From positions 25,846,502-25,910,501 of the forward strand of contig JASEVX010000011.1 of assembly GCA_031761405.1 (NCBI GenBank): DNA of 64,000 nt, read 5' to 3'. Each line of letters begins with the position of its first letter. Position 1 is the first letter of the stretch. The DNA is from Serripes groenlandicus. Taxonomy: Eukaryota; Mollusca; Bivalvia; Cardiida; Cardiidae. A program made the position numbers and the translations under genes. The notes beneath the pieces were generated by a model. That model was given only the letters and a program-made list of their open reading frames with translations, made no database searches and was not told the origin of the DNA. Shown here in pieces: positions 53,604-62,659 of this stretch.

Positions 53604-54082
53604 ATTTACATTTGGGGTCTCCGTGGTAGATTAGTTAAGGTCTCTGACTTCAAATCACTTATACCCCTATCTCACCATCGCAGGATCGCTCGCGGAGACT
53701 CGCGGTGTGAGAACCGCAGCGAACCGCTGGGGACCGTGTAGACACCGCCGACGCTCCGCCACCTTCCGCCACAAACCGTACGCACCGCGAGGCACCGCGA
53801 GAAGCTGCGAAATTAGCAAACATGTTCAATTTTTTCGCAGGTTTTCTGCGGAGCGCTTTGAACCGTACAGACACCGTGAACACCGTGTAGGCACCGTACG
53901 CTCCGTAGTGGCACCGTACGCTCCGTACTGACTCCGCAGCGATCCGTACTCATTTGCTCCTGCGTTGCTGGCGTTGGATACACGGTACCACTACGGTGTC
54001 TACACGGTTGCAGTACGTTGAGTACGGAGCTATTGGCGGTGTGTGTACGGTGCCACTACGGAGTGTTCGTTGCCTGGCGGAA

Positions 54083-54119
54083 TATAAAAGGCGGCCGCCT
54101 TGTTTGTCGCATCATTTCA
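54083..54119 (+). promoter_or_regulatory. TATA box and initiator inside the TIR element
   Basis: TATAAAAG at 54083-54090. TCATTTC at 54112-54118 matches the initiator YYANWYY with A at 54114, 31 bp downstream of the first T of the TATA box, the textbook spacing for Pol II. The motif between and after (GCGGC ... TCGCATCATTTCA) recurs at 37955-37982. Expression is untested. Confidence 0.6.
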
Positions 54120-54244
54120 CATCAGACCATTGGCAGAACAACACCTCCTTGCAGCATCTCATCGCATCTCATTTCATAATATCACATCATCACAACTTCA
54201 CCTCATATGAACTTTAACTTGCCTTGGAACTTTTACAGTGCAAG

Positions 54245-54667
54245 ATGCCAAAAGGAAGAGGGAGAGGAGGAGCGAGAGGAAAGTTCAACAAGAGGAAGCC
54301 TTCTCCTCCTACATCTGATGAACATGAAGAAGCACCAGCCAGTCCTACCTCCTCTGAGTTCTCCTGCGGAGTCTGCGGTGCCGAATCCGCCCCAACCCGC
54401 CGCTCCAACCGTATCGACAACGCGCTTCTCGTACGCACCGTATTCTTGCCGTACGCACCGTACTCTTGCCGTGGTTGCACCGCAGCGTTCCGCAGTAGCC
54501 GTACTGCCACCGCCCCAATCCGTACTTCCACCGCGACATTCCGTAGTCACACCGCCGCTTTCCGTAGTCACACCGCCCCTTCCGCAGTGACACCGTGGCT
54601 ATGCGCAGCTATTGAGGAAATTCCAGTCAGTCCGCATCAAACCGCAGCGATCCGCCACACTCCGTAG
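54245..54667 (+). CDS. Hypothetical 140-residue protein of the TIR element
   Basis: I do not recognise it. The ATG at 54245 is preferred over 54224 because of its purine at -3 (CAAGATG) and because the similar block near 38071 also keeps CAAGATGCC. It lies 131 bp after the predicted initiator. The first 20 residues are basic (MPKGRGRGGARGKFNKRK), then an acidic/Pro/Ser stretch (DEHEEAPASPTSSE), then a CxxC pair in SCGVCGAES around residue 45. From about residue 65 onward the reading frame runs through the CCGTA/CCGCA subterminal repeats (repeated TATFRSHTAAFRSHT-like residues), so only the first 60 or so residues look like designed protein. It may be a truncated first exon of a larger element-encoded or captured gene. 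Other frames here are also open because of base composition. Confidence 0.4.
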   Translation: MPKGRGRGGARGKFNKRKPSPPTSDEHEEAPASPTSSEFSCGVCGAESAPTRRSNRIDNALLVRTVFLPYAPYSCRGCTAAFRSSRTATAPIRTSTATFRSHTAAFRSHTAPSAVTPWLCAAIEEIPVSPHQTAAIRHTP

Positions 54668-55052
54668 TCACACCGCCACGCACCGTAGTGACTCCGTACA
54701 CACACCGTGTAGACACCGTGAAAAATTTGTTACGTCATGCAATGTCAACAAAACTGGCGGTGCACCGCGTCTGCTCATACCGCGAGTCTCCGCGAGCGAT
54801 CCTGCGATGGTGAGATAGGGGTATTAGCCTCTCACCGCTGTGAGTTCGAATCTCGAACTTTCATGTGAGGAAGCTATGGTTCTATGGTGGTTCTATGTCC
54901 GGTGAGACACCTGGGGACTTTCCCCATCACTTAAGCTGGAAGTCAACTATATGGGTAACCGGTGGCGACTTTAAATAAACCTAACTTATTATAACCAATT
55001 TGCCCAGGGTATCATATGTGTTATGAATGCCCTGGGTACCGAGAGTGTTTAA

Positions 55053-55239
55053 ATATAGATACCATTACATAATGTGTTAAACTGTTTGAAACTTAAGTAT
55101 TGACTTTCAAATTTAATTTGTTCATTTTCGAAACAGAGAGAAAGATAGTATAACAATATATAAAAAAAAAATGTTATTTTCAAGTAGCACTTTAACCCCA
55201 CAAACGTTTCTCGAACCATCCCTACATACGACTACTACA
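55053..55239. other. No recognised feature
   Basis: AT-rich linker. Confidence 0.5.
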
Positions 55240-55440
55240 ATAACGACTGCTACTATTGCTGCTGTTGTTGCTGCCATTACTGCCTGCGCCGCCGCCACCA
55301 CCACCACCACCACCTGCTGCTTCTGCTGATCCTCCTCCTCATACTACTACTACAACTACTTATTATCATTGTTGTTGTTGTTGTTGTTGTTGTTATTATT
55401 ATTACTTTTATCATACTATTATTATTATTGTTATTTTATT
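55240..55440. repeat. Trinucleotide low-complexity tract
   Basis: CTACTATTGCTGCTGTTGTT, GCCGCCGCCACCACCACCAC and (GTT)n, (ATT)n runs. Homopolymer-like ORFs on both strands are compositional. Confidence 0.85.
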
Positions 55441-55745
55441 CTTATTCTTATTATTTGTTATTTATTTTTATTCTTACATTTTTATTATCAAATTCATCAA
55501 ACAGCAATATCATCGACAAAATCTTTGAAGGATATGATTCTCTTGTTTACCACCATTTTCGTCAATCATATATGTCACAGTTTAAAACTGTGAAAAATAG
55601 AATCCTATTTTTCCCAGACTTGTGAAGAATATGATCTAGGAATAATAAGGTCCTACAGAGCGTGACCAATTTTGCGTAACATAGGATGTCATTTTTGGTA
55701 GATGCATTTATGTGCATAACATATAAGCGCTTAGTGAAGGTCTAT
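55441..55745. other. Unassigned, with a dispersed-repeat piece
   Basis: AAACTGTGAAAAATAGAATC and CTATTTTTCCCAGACTTGTG (55582-55625) relate to the repeat at 50050. Confidence 0.45.
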
Positions 55746-55747
55746 AC

Positions 55748-56060
55748 GACTGTAAGTATGCCATCACTGTAAGTATGCCATCACTGTAAGCATGCCATTA
55801 CTGTAAGCATGCCATCACTGTAAGCATGCCATCACTGTAAGTATGCCATCACTGTAAGCATGCCATCACTGTAAGTATGCCATCACTGTAAGTATGCCAT
55901 CACTGTAAGTATGCCATCACTGTAAGCATGCCATCACTGTAAGCATGCCATCACTGTAAGTATGCCATCACTGTAAGCATGCCATCACTGTAAGTATGCC
56001 ATCACTGTAAGTATGCCATCACTGTAAGTATGCCATCACTGTAAGTATGCCATCACTGTA
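55748..56060. repeat. 17-bp minisatellite, about 18 copies
   Basis: The unit is CTGTAAGYATGCCATCA, nearly invariant except Y (T or C) at position 8 and one TTA variant. High homogeneity implies recent expansion. Confidence 0.95.
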
Positions 56061-56235
56061 AGCAGATACAACTAGACACATAGTCGCCGAACAAGGCTTA
56101 TATATTGCATATTCTACTCTACACAGTTTTAATCTTAAACTTTAATTGAGTCAAGCCACTTGCACATTTCGCAATTAAGTCGTGAAATATAGTACTGTAT
56201 TATTATACTTTAATTATGTAGTTCTACATTCTTAA

Positions 56236-56440
56236 CTCTTTCAGCGCCGAATTGTTTAAAGTAGACTCTTCCATGTTCAAAATCGAGCGACTCCATTTCT
56301 TTTGAAATAAGAGTTTGGAATATTTCTATAACTAAAAGGCAAACAATGCTGATTTCAGGTGAGACAGCTCGTTACGAGCTGACTCACCTGAATCTGCATT
56401 GTTGGCAAAAACCTCAATATTGCCTTTGGCGCTGAAAGAG
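56236..56440. mobile_element. MITE-B complete, TTAA both sides
   Basis: TTAA at 56232-56235 and 56441-56444. CTCTTTCAGCGCCGAATTG ... TTTGGCGCTGAAAGAG. The central region (56343-56402) forms an almost perfect hairpin (GGTGAGACAGCTCGTTACGA ... CTCACCTGAATC). 205 bp. Confidence 0.95.
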
Positions 56441-56444
56441 TTAA

Positions 56445-57155
56445 AGTGTGTATAATCTTACCCACTAATTAGTTTATGTTACTTTTGTATGAATTTACCA
56501 TGTTGATACTATGAAATCTGGTTGTGAAAAAAAGTATATGTTTGTCTGTCTTTCGATTTTCCTTCCACTATTTTGCAATCAACGGCAACAGTGATTACAT
56601 TTTTGAAGTTTTTAGGCCGACTAAAGATGCGATACTGATAGAACGCGTGCAGGCGAGCTTGTGAGTGGATTAATCAAGTACCGCTATACTACTGCAGGGA
56701 CTCTGACTCTTGCCAATTACAATAGCCACCCTTGTTTGCATGTGCAAAAAAAAAACGTTGAACACGATGTTATACAAAGCGAGTTCACATCTATAACTCA
56801 GAGACATATCAATACATGTAGTTATAGTTCCCTGTATAACTTTATTTACACTTACATATTTCAAGTTATGTTAGCGAAAATTATAAATTATTATGTTAAC
56901 CAACAGTTGATGTTTTCTTTCTGCATAGTATCAATATTAGTAGCTTTAGATACTTTGACCATGTGACCATATTATAGAAAGAGATAGGCGCCTTTATTTC
57001 GCAGACATTTTCTTTCATTCTCTTTACGAATATCAACATTATTAATTTTACGAAATAAGAAATAATTAGTTTACTGTATCCTGGCAAACGTCCGGATTCT
57101 AGACACAATTATATGAATATTGAGTCTATCAAATCATTGTATTGGTGTAGCGTCT
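56445..57155. other. No recognised feature
   Basis: Overlapping ORFs on both strands (56661-57108) lack motifs. Confidence 0.5.
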
Positions 57156-57159
57156 TCCT

Positions 57160-58660
57160 CAGTGGTTTATAAGTAATTATCCGTCTCGGTGGTGTATGAT
57201 TAAAGTGTCAGCCTCGGTGGTGTATGATTAAAGTGTCAGCCTCGGTGGTGTATAAGTAAAATGTCCCCCTCGGTGGTATATAAGTACAATGTCCCCCTCG
57301 GTGTTGTAGATGTAAAGTGTCAGCCTCGGTGGTGTATGATTAAAGTATCAGCCTCGGTGGTGTATACGTACAATGTCCGCCTCGTTGGTGTATTACTACA
57401 ATGTTCGCCTCTGTGGTATATTAGTCCAATGTCCGTCTCAGTGGTGTATTTGTAAAGTGTCAGCCTCGTTGGTGTATTGGAAAAGCGTCAGTCTCGGTGG
57501 TGTATTGGTACAATGTCCGCCTCAGTGATGTATTAGTACAATGTCCGCCTCAGTGATGTATTAGTACAATGTCCGCCTCAGTGATGTATTAGTACAATAT
57601 CCGCCTCAGTGATGTATTAGTACAATGTCCGCCTCAGTGATGTATTTCTAAGGTGTCAGCCTCGTTGGTGTAATTGGAAAGCGTCAGTCTCGGCGGTGTA
57701 TTGGTACAATGTCCGCCTCAGTGATGTATTTCTAAGGTGTCAGCCTCGTTGGTGTAATTGGAAAGCGTCAGTCTCGGCGGTGTATTGGTACATATAGATT
57801 GTCCGCCTCGTTGGTGTAATTGGAAAGCGTCATTCTCGGCGGTGTATTGGTACATATAGATTGTCCGCCTCGTTGGTGTAATTGGAAAGCGTCAGTCTCG
57901 GCGGTGTATTGGTACATATAGATTGTCCGCCTCGTTGGTGTAATTGGAAAGCGTCAGTCTCGGCGGTGTATTGGTACATATAGATTGTCCGCCTCGTTGG
58001 TGTAATTGGAAAGCGTCAGTCTCGGCGGTGTATTGGTACATATAGATTGTCCGCCTCGGCGGTGTATTGGTACATATAGATTGTCCGCCTCGGCGGTGTA
58101 TTGGTACATATAGATTGTCCGCCTCGGCGGTGTATTGGTACATATAGATTGTCCGCCTCGGCGGTGTATTGGTACATATAGATTGTCCGCCTCGGCGGTG
58201 TATTGGTACATATAGATTGTCCGCCTCGGCGGTGTATTGGTACATATAGATTGTCCGCCTCGGCGGTGTATTGGTACATATAGATTGTCCGCCTCGGCGG
58301 TGTATTGGTACATATAGATTGTCCGCCTCGGCGGTGTATTGGTACATACAGATTGTCCGCCTCGGCGGTGTATTGGTACATACAGATTGTCCGCCTCGGC
58401 GGTGTATTGGTACATATAGATTGTCCGCCTCGGCGGTGTATTGGTACATATAGATTGTCCGCCTCGGCGGTGTATTGGTACATATAGATTGTCCGCCTCG
58501 GCGGTGTATTGGTACATATAGATTGTCCGCCTCGGCGGTGTATTGGTACATATAGATTGTCCGCCTCGGCGGTGTATTGGTACATATAGATTGTCCGCCT
58601 CGGCGGTGTATTGGTACATATAGATTGTCCGCCTCGGCGGTGTATTGGTGTATACAGATT
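57160..58660 (+). repeat. Satellite made from the SINE-alpha tRNA-like head (28-, 62- and 34-bp units)
   Basis: 57160-57800: diverged 28-bp units GCCTCRGTGGTGTATTAGTA + CAATGTCC. 57801-58048: four 62-bp composite units with GTCCGCCTCGTTGGTGTAAT at 57801, 57863, 57925 and 57987. 58049-58660: exactly 18 units of 34 bp (GTCCGCCTCGGCGGTGTATT + GGTACATATAGATT), almost identical. The unit matches SINE-alpha's head (GGTGTAGTGATAGAG-CGTCCACCTCGG) and so includes an A-box-like word. Because 34 is not a multiple of 3, all three minus frames stay open with a 34-residue protein period; these ORFs are artefacts. Confidence 0.93.
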
Positions 58661-58760
58661 GTCCGCCTCGGCTGCGGTTTCGATCCCCGGACGGGTCATA
58701 CGTAAGACTTTAAAGATTGAAGCTATGCCTCTCCTTCCTTGGCGCACCGTATATCCGTAT
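58661..58760 (+). mobile_element. SINE-alpha B box and body joined to the array
   Basis: After the last GTCCGCCTCGG comes GCTGCGGTTTCGATCCCCGG (B-box region), ACGGGTCATACGTAAGACTT, GAAGCTATGCCTCTCC and TTGGCGCACC, collinear with SINE-alpha at 26960-27050. The remainder of the body and tail is lost or diverged. Confidence 0.75.
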
Positions 58761-59027
58761 AAATTATGCTGTAGTATGAATCAGTCGCCTGAATTGCTAA
58801 TAAACTATATATAGTGTACGCAAATACGGGCAAACGTGATTAATCACCCGACGATATGAGGCGAATCGTGTGGGAATATATCTAGTTTAATTATTTTGAT
58901 ATAGTGTTTGATATCGTGATTTAACATGGAGACAGTATATTGCATCTACTGTGATGAGATCTTACCAATTACAAACCGATTCGGCTACAGTCCTTCTAGT
59001 ATAAACCTTACTCTATGACACCAGGGT

Positions 59028-59485
59028 CCAATTCCAGCAACCTTACTTAGCGTTAAATAATACTTAAATACCTAATCGCATATTTCATCATTTTTGTTTT
59101 TCACGTTTAAGTTTTCCAAAACATTTCCTTTCTTAACAAGAATAGTTAAGCAGCAAGGTTACTATTTATGTCAACTTAACCCTTTCCCTCATACGATAAT
59201 TCTGCAGCAGACGACTCTATAATTGAATGGATGACCTATGACTAAAAGTTGAAAACATTGTGTCAAAACGGGAAATTGCTCGTTTTAAGCAATTTCTTCT
59301 TTTGTGACTATGTTTTCAAAAAGCTGTCTGCTGCAGATGCGTCAGAAAGCGTCTACATGAGGGAAAGGGTTAAGTCATTTCCTTAAAAACATTCTACATT
59401 TCATGTTTTACAAAATATAATCGAAACCAAACTGATAGTATATGCTTGTATGTATTTAATTAAGGTTGATGGAATTGGAGCCTCG
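59028..59485. mobile_element. F-family element carrying a MITE-A insertion
   Basis: CCAATTCCAGCAACCTTACT at the left and TTAAGGTTGATGGAATTGG at the right are inverted ends. AAGCAGCAAGGTTACTATTT, TATGTCAACTTAA leads into MITE-A, and the F sequence resumes with GTCATTTCC and CATTTCATGTTTTACAAAAT. Confidence 0.65.
59180..59369. mobile_element. MITE-A complete, TTAA both sides
   Basis: TTAA at 59176-59179 and 59370-59373. CCCTTTCCCTCATACGATAA ... GTCTACATGAGGGAAAGGG, hairpin GGAAATTGCTCGTTTTAAGC / AATTTCTTCTTTTGTGACTA. 190 bp, with one internal deletion in the left half. Confidence 0.93.
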
Positions 59486-59735
59486 GTCTTTGCGTTAAGT
59501 AATACTTAAATACTTCAAAGCGTATTTAGTCATTTTTGTTTCCCTATTATGTTCTAAAACATGAATGGTGGTATGTATTAAAGTGTATGACTAAGTTGAT
59601 ATAAATATCAACCTTGCCGACTAGGAATACTTGTAAAGAAGCAAAATATTTTGGCATTTTATTAGGAAAACAAAATGATACTTTTAAGAATTTAAGTATT
59701 ACTTAGCGCTAAGTAAGATTGGTGGAATTGGCTCG
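59486..59735. mobile_element. Second F-family element, adjacent
   Basis: GCGTTAAGTAATACTTAAAT at the left, ATACTTTTAAGAATTTAAGT, ATTACTTAGCGCTAAGTAAG and ATTGGTGGAATTGG at the right. Confidence 0.6.
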
Positions 59736-60199
59736 AATTCAACCATAACGTACTTAGCACTAAGTCAACCTTAACATCGTACCAAGGTTGGAACACATTC
59801 CGTCATACATGTTTAAAACAGCTCAAATCAACTCAACTTAATTTTTATACTGCAAAAAGTACATATCTATGGTGACAATAATAGTTACTAACCAGCAATA
59901 CTTGTCAGATAATGAACATATATGTAGTCTTAATAGGGCTTTAGTACCAAGCTGACGTTATTGAACGAACTACACTGTGGATTTAGCACCCATTCACAAC
60001 TTAAAATGCTATAGAGCATTCAAGTTTATGTGACATATCTGACAATCCGGAATCAAGATAATGCATTCACTGGTAATAACTAACTTCTTTTCGATAACAC
60101 CTAACCGGGAACATAAACCAGCTGCCTGCGAATATATGTGTTCCAGATGCATAAATGCACTTTCTAGTTAAAAATGCATCCTAAAATTGACCTGTAAAA
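59736..60199. other. Unassigned
   Basis: AACGTACTTAGCACTAAGTC near 59750 may be a further F-end fragment. Nothing else recognised. Confidence 0.45.
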
Positions 60200-60350
60200 A
60201 TGTGATTGTGTATCACATACATGGAGATGACATGTCTCTCAGAATCTGTGAAAATTGTGCTTAATATGGGTGAAACATGTGATCACATTCTGTGCACTTG
60301 TGACAAAGGTGATTACATTCTTTACACCTGTGACACATGTGATTTGTTAA
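60200..60350. repeat. Imperfect CACCTGTGACACATGTGATC-type repeat
   Basis: ACATGTGATCACATTCTGTG, CACTTGTGACAAAGGTGATT and CACCTGTGACACATGTGATT follow one another at about 30-bp spacing. Confidence 0.6.
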
Positions 60351-60394
60351 AAACATATCAAAGCTTTTGAAAAGAGCCGATTGGTGATCAAAGA

Positions 60395-60462
60395 TGGCCA
60401 AATGGGTGTAAATGCTGAATTTGCCGAGTAAAATTGAATTGAATAAAATTGAATTGAATTGG
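60395..60462 (+). mobile_element. LINE-like 3' tail
   Basis: GTAAATGCTGAATTTGCCGA followed by AAAATTGAATTGAATAAAAT, the same type of ending as at 43270-43300. Confidence 0.4.
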
Positions 60463-60508
60463 TGATCGAAGGTGCAACCTCCCGCAGCAGTCTATTATAA
60501 TGAAACAG

Positions 60509-60760
60509 GGCAAACTGCCGTGGCCGAGTGGTTAGCGTCGGGGATTTAAAACCGATAGACCTGCGTTCGATCCCCCGGTCGCGGCGGTCGTGTAGTGCTC
60601 TCCGGCAAGGCACATTTCCTAGCCAGTACTAGTTTGTTTACACATGGATCATGGATAAGAGATAGTTTGTTTACACATGGATCATGGATAATAGAACTGT
60701 CGCTGTGATATAACTCAACTCATGTTGAACTGCGTTAAACCCCAACAAAACAAACAAATG
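60509..60760 (+). mobile_element. SINE-gamma, full length, with internal 33-bp duplication
   Basis: A box TGGCCGAGTGG (perfect), B box CGTTCGATCCC, body GGCAAGGCACATTTCCTAGC, tail GTGATATAACTCAACTCATG. TAGTTTGTTTACACATGGAT occurs at 60630 and 60663. ATGAAACAG flanks it at 60500-60508 and 60761-60769. Confidence 0.92.
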
Positions 60761-60769
60761 ATGAAACAG

Positions 60770-61316
60770 AATCAATAAAACACTTCACCGGACTCAATTT
60801 CATTTCACTGGATAAAGAACGTTAATGCTGAAGAAACTGTATGATGCATGATTGCCTGCAGTTATGTCCCTTTACAACGGTCGGGAAAAAAAACGTTGAT
60901 ATGGTTTTGAATATAGGAATTGTGTCTTGTTACAGGGTTGGAAAAAGCACTACCCTACAAATACAACTTTTTATGTCAAAAGCAATTATATAATGGTTTA
61001 CAAACGATACCCATGCACGTACATAGACACCGTTCTACCATTTTATAATTGTCTTCTTCAAAATGAAAACCCAGTAGTTATTAAACAAAAATAGACCTTT
61101 ATGTTTCAAGGCTTTTTGAAGAAATTGGATTGTGCAAATTACTACATTGTATGTTAAATGTAATAACATATTATGCATTGATGGTTGGAGGCCTAATTAC
61201 GCAAATAAACTATCGTATTGTATAATGTAAATACATGTAGCCTACAAATATTCAGACGTTAACGTTTACATTTTTTCTATTTTTTTTATTTCAAATCAAA
61301 TGAGAAACACGATTTT
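60770..61316. other. No recognised feature
   Basis: AT-rich, nothing supported. Confidence 0.5.
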
Positions 61317-61317
61317 T

Positions 61318-61625
61318 TTTTATATTAATCACGGTCCATTTCTGCTTCCTGGAGACTTAACTCTTTCAGCGCAACAGGCAATATTAAGGTTTTTGCAAAC
61401 AATGCAGATTCATGTGAGTCAGCTCGTAACGAGCTGTCTCACCTGAAATCAGCATTGTTTGCCTTTTAGTTACCAAAATAGTCCAAAACTTTCATAATTT
61501 GAGAAATGGACACACCCCATTTTGAACATGGAAGAGTCTAATTTAAACAATTCGGCGCTGAAAGAGTTAAACAGTTCTCGCGTCGTTGGTGTGGAAACAT
61601 CCAAGAGATCGAACCGGCTACTGAC
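61318..61625 (-). mobile_element. SINE-delta split by MITE-B
   Basis: TATATTAATCACGGTCCATT, TTCCTGGAGACTTAA before the insertion; AACAGTTCTCGCGTCGTTGG, TGTGGAAACATCC and ATCGAACCGG after it. Uninterrupted relatives lie at 20978 and 45950. Confidence 0.8.
61361..61566. mobile_element. MITE-B complete, inserted in SINE-delta
   Basis: TTAA at 61357-61360 and 61567-61570. CTCTTTCAGCGCAACAGGCA ... TTCGGCGCTGAAAGAG. Relatives without the insertion have a single TTAA at this point, so TTAA is the duplicated target. 206 bp. Confidence 0.96.
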
Positions 61626-61889
61626 GTTATCGGTGCCTATGTTATATGAACTGCCTATCGATGTGAATCGGACAAGCGTGTTGTGGCGGTTCATTCCTTT
61701 TTTTTTTTTAATATGCAACAGTTCAACTTAAAAATATTTCAAAGAAGACGATTTTAAAAGCCAAATATAAAGTGGCAGGTTAACCATGCCAAAACGATGA
61801 TAAATGAGAGGTTCAAATGACAAACATGAAGGCATTTCACCCATCTGTATATTGTCAACTTTATCTCGCCCTCTTTGTATGTTTGTCCG
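61626..61889. other. No recognised feature
   Basis: Nothing supported. Confidence 0.5.
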
Positions 61890-62115
61890 TCTATTGCGGT
61901 AGGTAGCGAGTTAGATTCCCGGCCGCGTCCAACCGTAGCCTTTAAACATGGTTAGTAACGGCTGTGTCTGCTTTGCGTGCAGGCTTGTTGGATTAGCATT
62001 ACGACCGGCTCGCTGGTGTCAGGATAGATAGACCAGTGGTACTTGAATCCTACCAAGGAAAAGCTATGATATAATCGAAAAATGGTTGAAAGCGGCGTAA
62101 AACAACAGAAGATAT
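61890..62115 (+). mobile_element. SINE-alpha, head partly deleted
   Basis: GTAGCGAGTTAGATTCCCGG (B-box region), GGATTAGCATTACGACCGGC, TGGTGTCAGGATAGATAGAC, CAGTGGTACTTGAATCC, TTGAAAGCGGCGTAAAACA. The head is joined directly to the B box. Confidence 0.75.
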
Positions 62116-62234
62116 TAAACAATTGTACCTTTCTTAAACATATTATACTTCCATCTGTTTTGATTCACATAAGTTTGCTTAGAGGGACTCAAGAAAGGGA
62201 GATAAACATATTTTGTTATTGTGTATAATGTACC

Positions 62235-62358
62235 GCTTTCAAGACTGACTGACTGGTGTCAGTATCAATTGACAAGTAGTTCTGGTAACTTACCAAGGAG
62301 CCGCCGTGATATAACTGAACATTTGTTGAAAGCGGCGTAAAACACCAAACAATAAAAA
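62235..62358 (+). mobile_element. SINE-alpha 3' half
   Basis: GACTGACTGGTGTCAGTATC, CTGGTAACTTACCAAGGAGC, CGTGATATAACTGAACATTT, TTGAAAGCGGCGTAAAACAC. Confidence 0.8.
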
Positions 62359-62659
62359 ATGATAAACCGCTTTCAAGAATATATTATTGCATTAATTTCA
62401 GATTCCGATTCCGTCTCAAGCGCCCTAGTCAATAGTAGTACATTTAACCCCTGTTGTACTTTCAAATGTATTATCTTTGCTCGCCATCAACATACCATAT
62501 TTGGTCATTTGGCGATGGTATCTCTAAACATGTCTTTTAAATACAGATATGCAGATTTTGAAGTTCCTCGATCTAATTGCACTGCACCACTGATATCATT
62601 TACACCGGGGATCCGACAGAAAGACGCCACCAGTTCTTTCTCCCATTGCATACGACATT
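62359..62659. other. No recognised feature
   Basis: Two overlapping plus-strand ORFs of about 110 codons (62359-62906) run into MITE-like sequence and have no motif I know. Confidence 0.5.

Larger units (their letters stand above)
53662..54823. mobile_element. 1162-bp element with 45-bp perfect TIRs, TTA duplication, internal promoter and ORF
   Basis: Termini 53662-53706 and 54779-54823 are exact 45-bp inverted repeats beginning TACCCCTATCTCACCATCGC. TTA at 53659-53661 and 54824-54826 is a 3-bp target duplication. Long TIRs with a TTA-type target fit PIF/Harbinger-like elements, but no transposase is present, so that is inference. The left arm carries many CACCGTA / CTCCGTA / GATCCGTA words (53707-53950) and then the same words inverted (53985-54070); the right arm (54415-54720) carries them again in direct orientation. 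A TATA promoter and a 140-codon ORF lie between. Confidence 0.88.
53612..54990 (+). mobile_element. tRNA-headed SINE split by the 1162-bp element
   Basis: Left part TCTCCGTGGTAGATTAGTTA, AGGTCTCTGACTTCAAATCA (53620-53660). Right part, after the insertion, GTGAGTTCGAATCTCG (54840-54855) with the B box and a body containing GTCCGGTGAGACACCTGGGG and GGTAACCGGTGGCGAC. A box and B box are now over 1.1 kb apart. Confidence 0.7.
53316..55048. repeat. Split palindrome enclosing nested insertions
   Basis: TCCTCAGTACCCAGGGCATT (53316) and AATGCCCTGGGTACCGAGAG (about 55027) are near reverse complements, the same arms that form the compact hairpin at 15838-15894. Between them sit two tRNA-like heads and the 1162-bp element. 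Confidence 0.7.

Noticed and set aside
54207..54590. Alternative plus and minus frames across the TIR element (82-127 codons)
   Set aside because: They are open because of CCG-rich subterminal repeats, and none has a better start context than the frame at 54245.
57892..58747. Three minus ORFs of 219-243 codons with a 34-residue repeat (MYQYTAEADNLYVPIHRRGG)
   Set aside because: All three minus frames are open because the 34-bp unit has no stop in any minus frame; the unit derives from a SINE head, not a protein.
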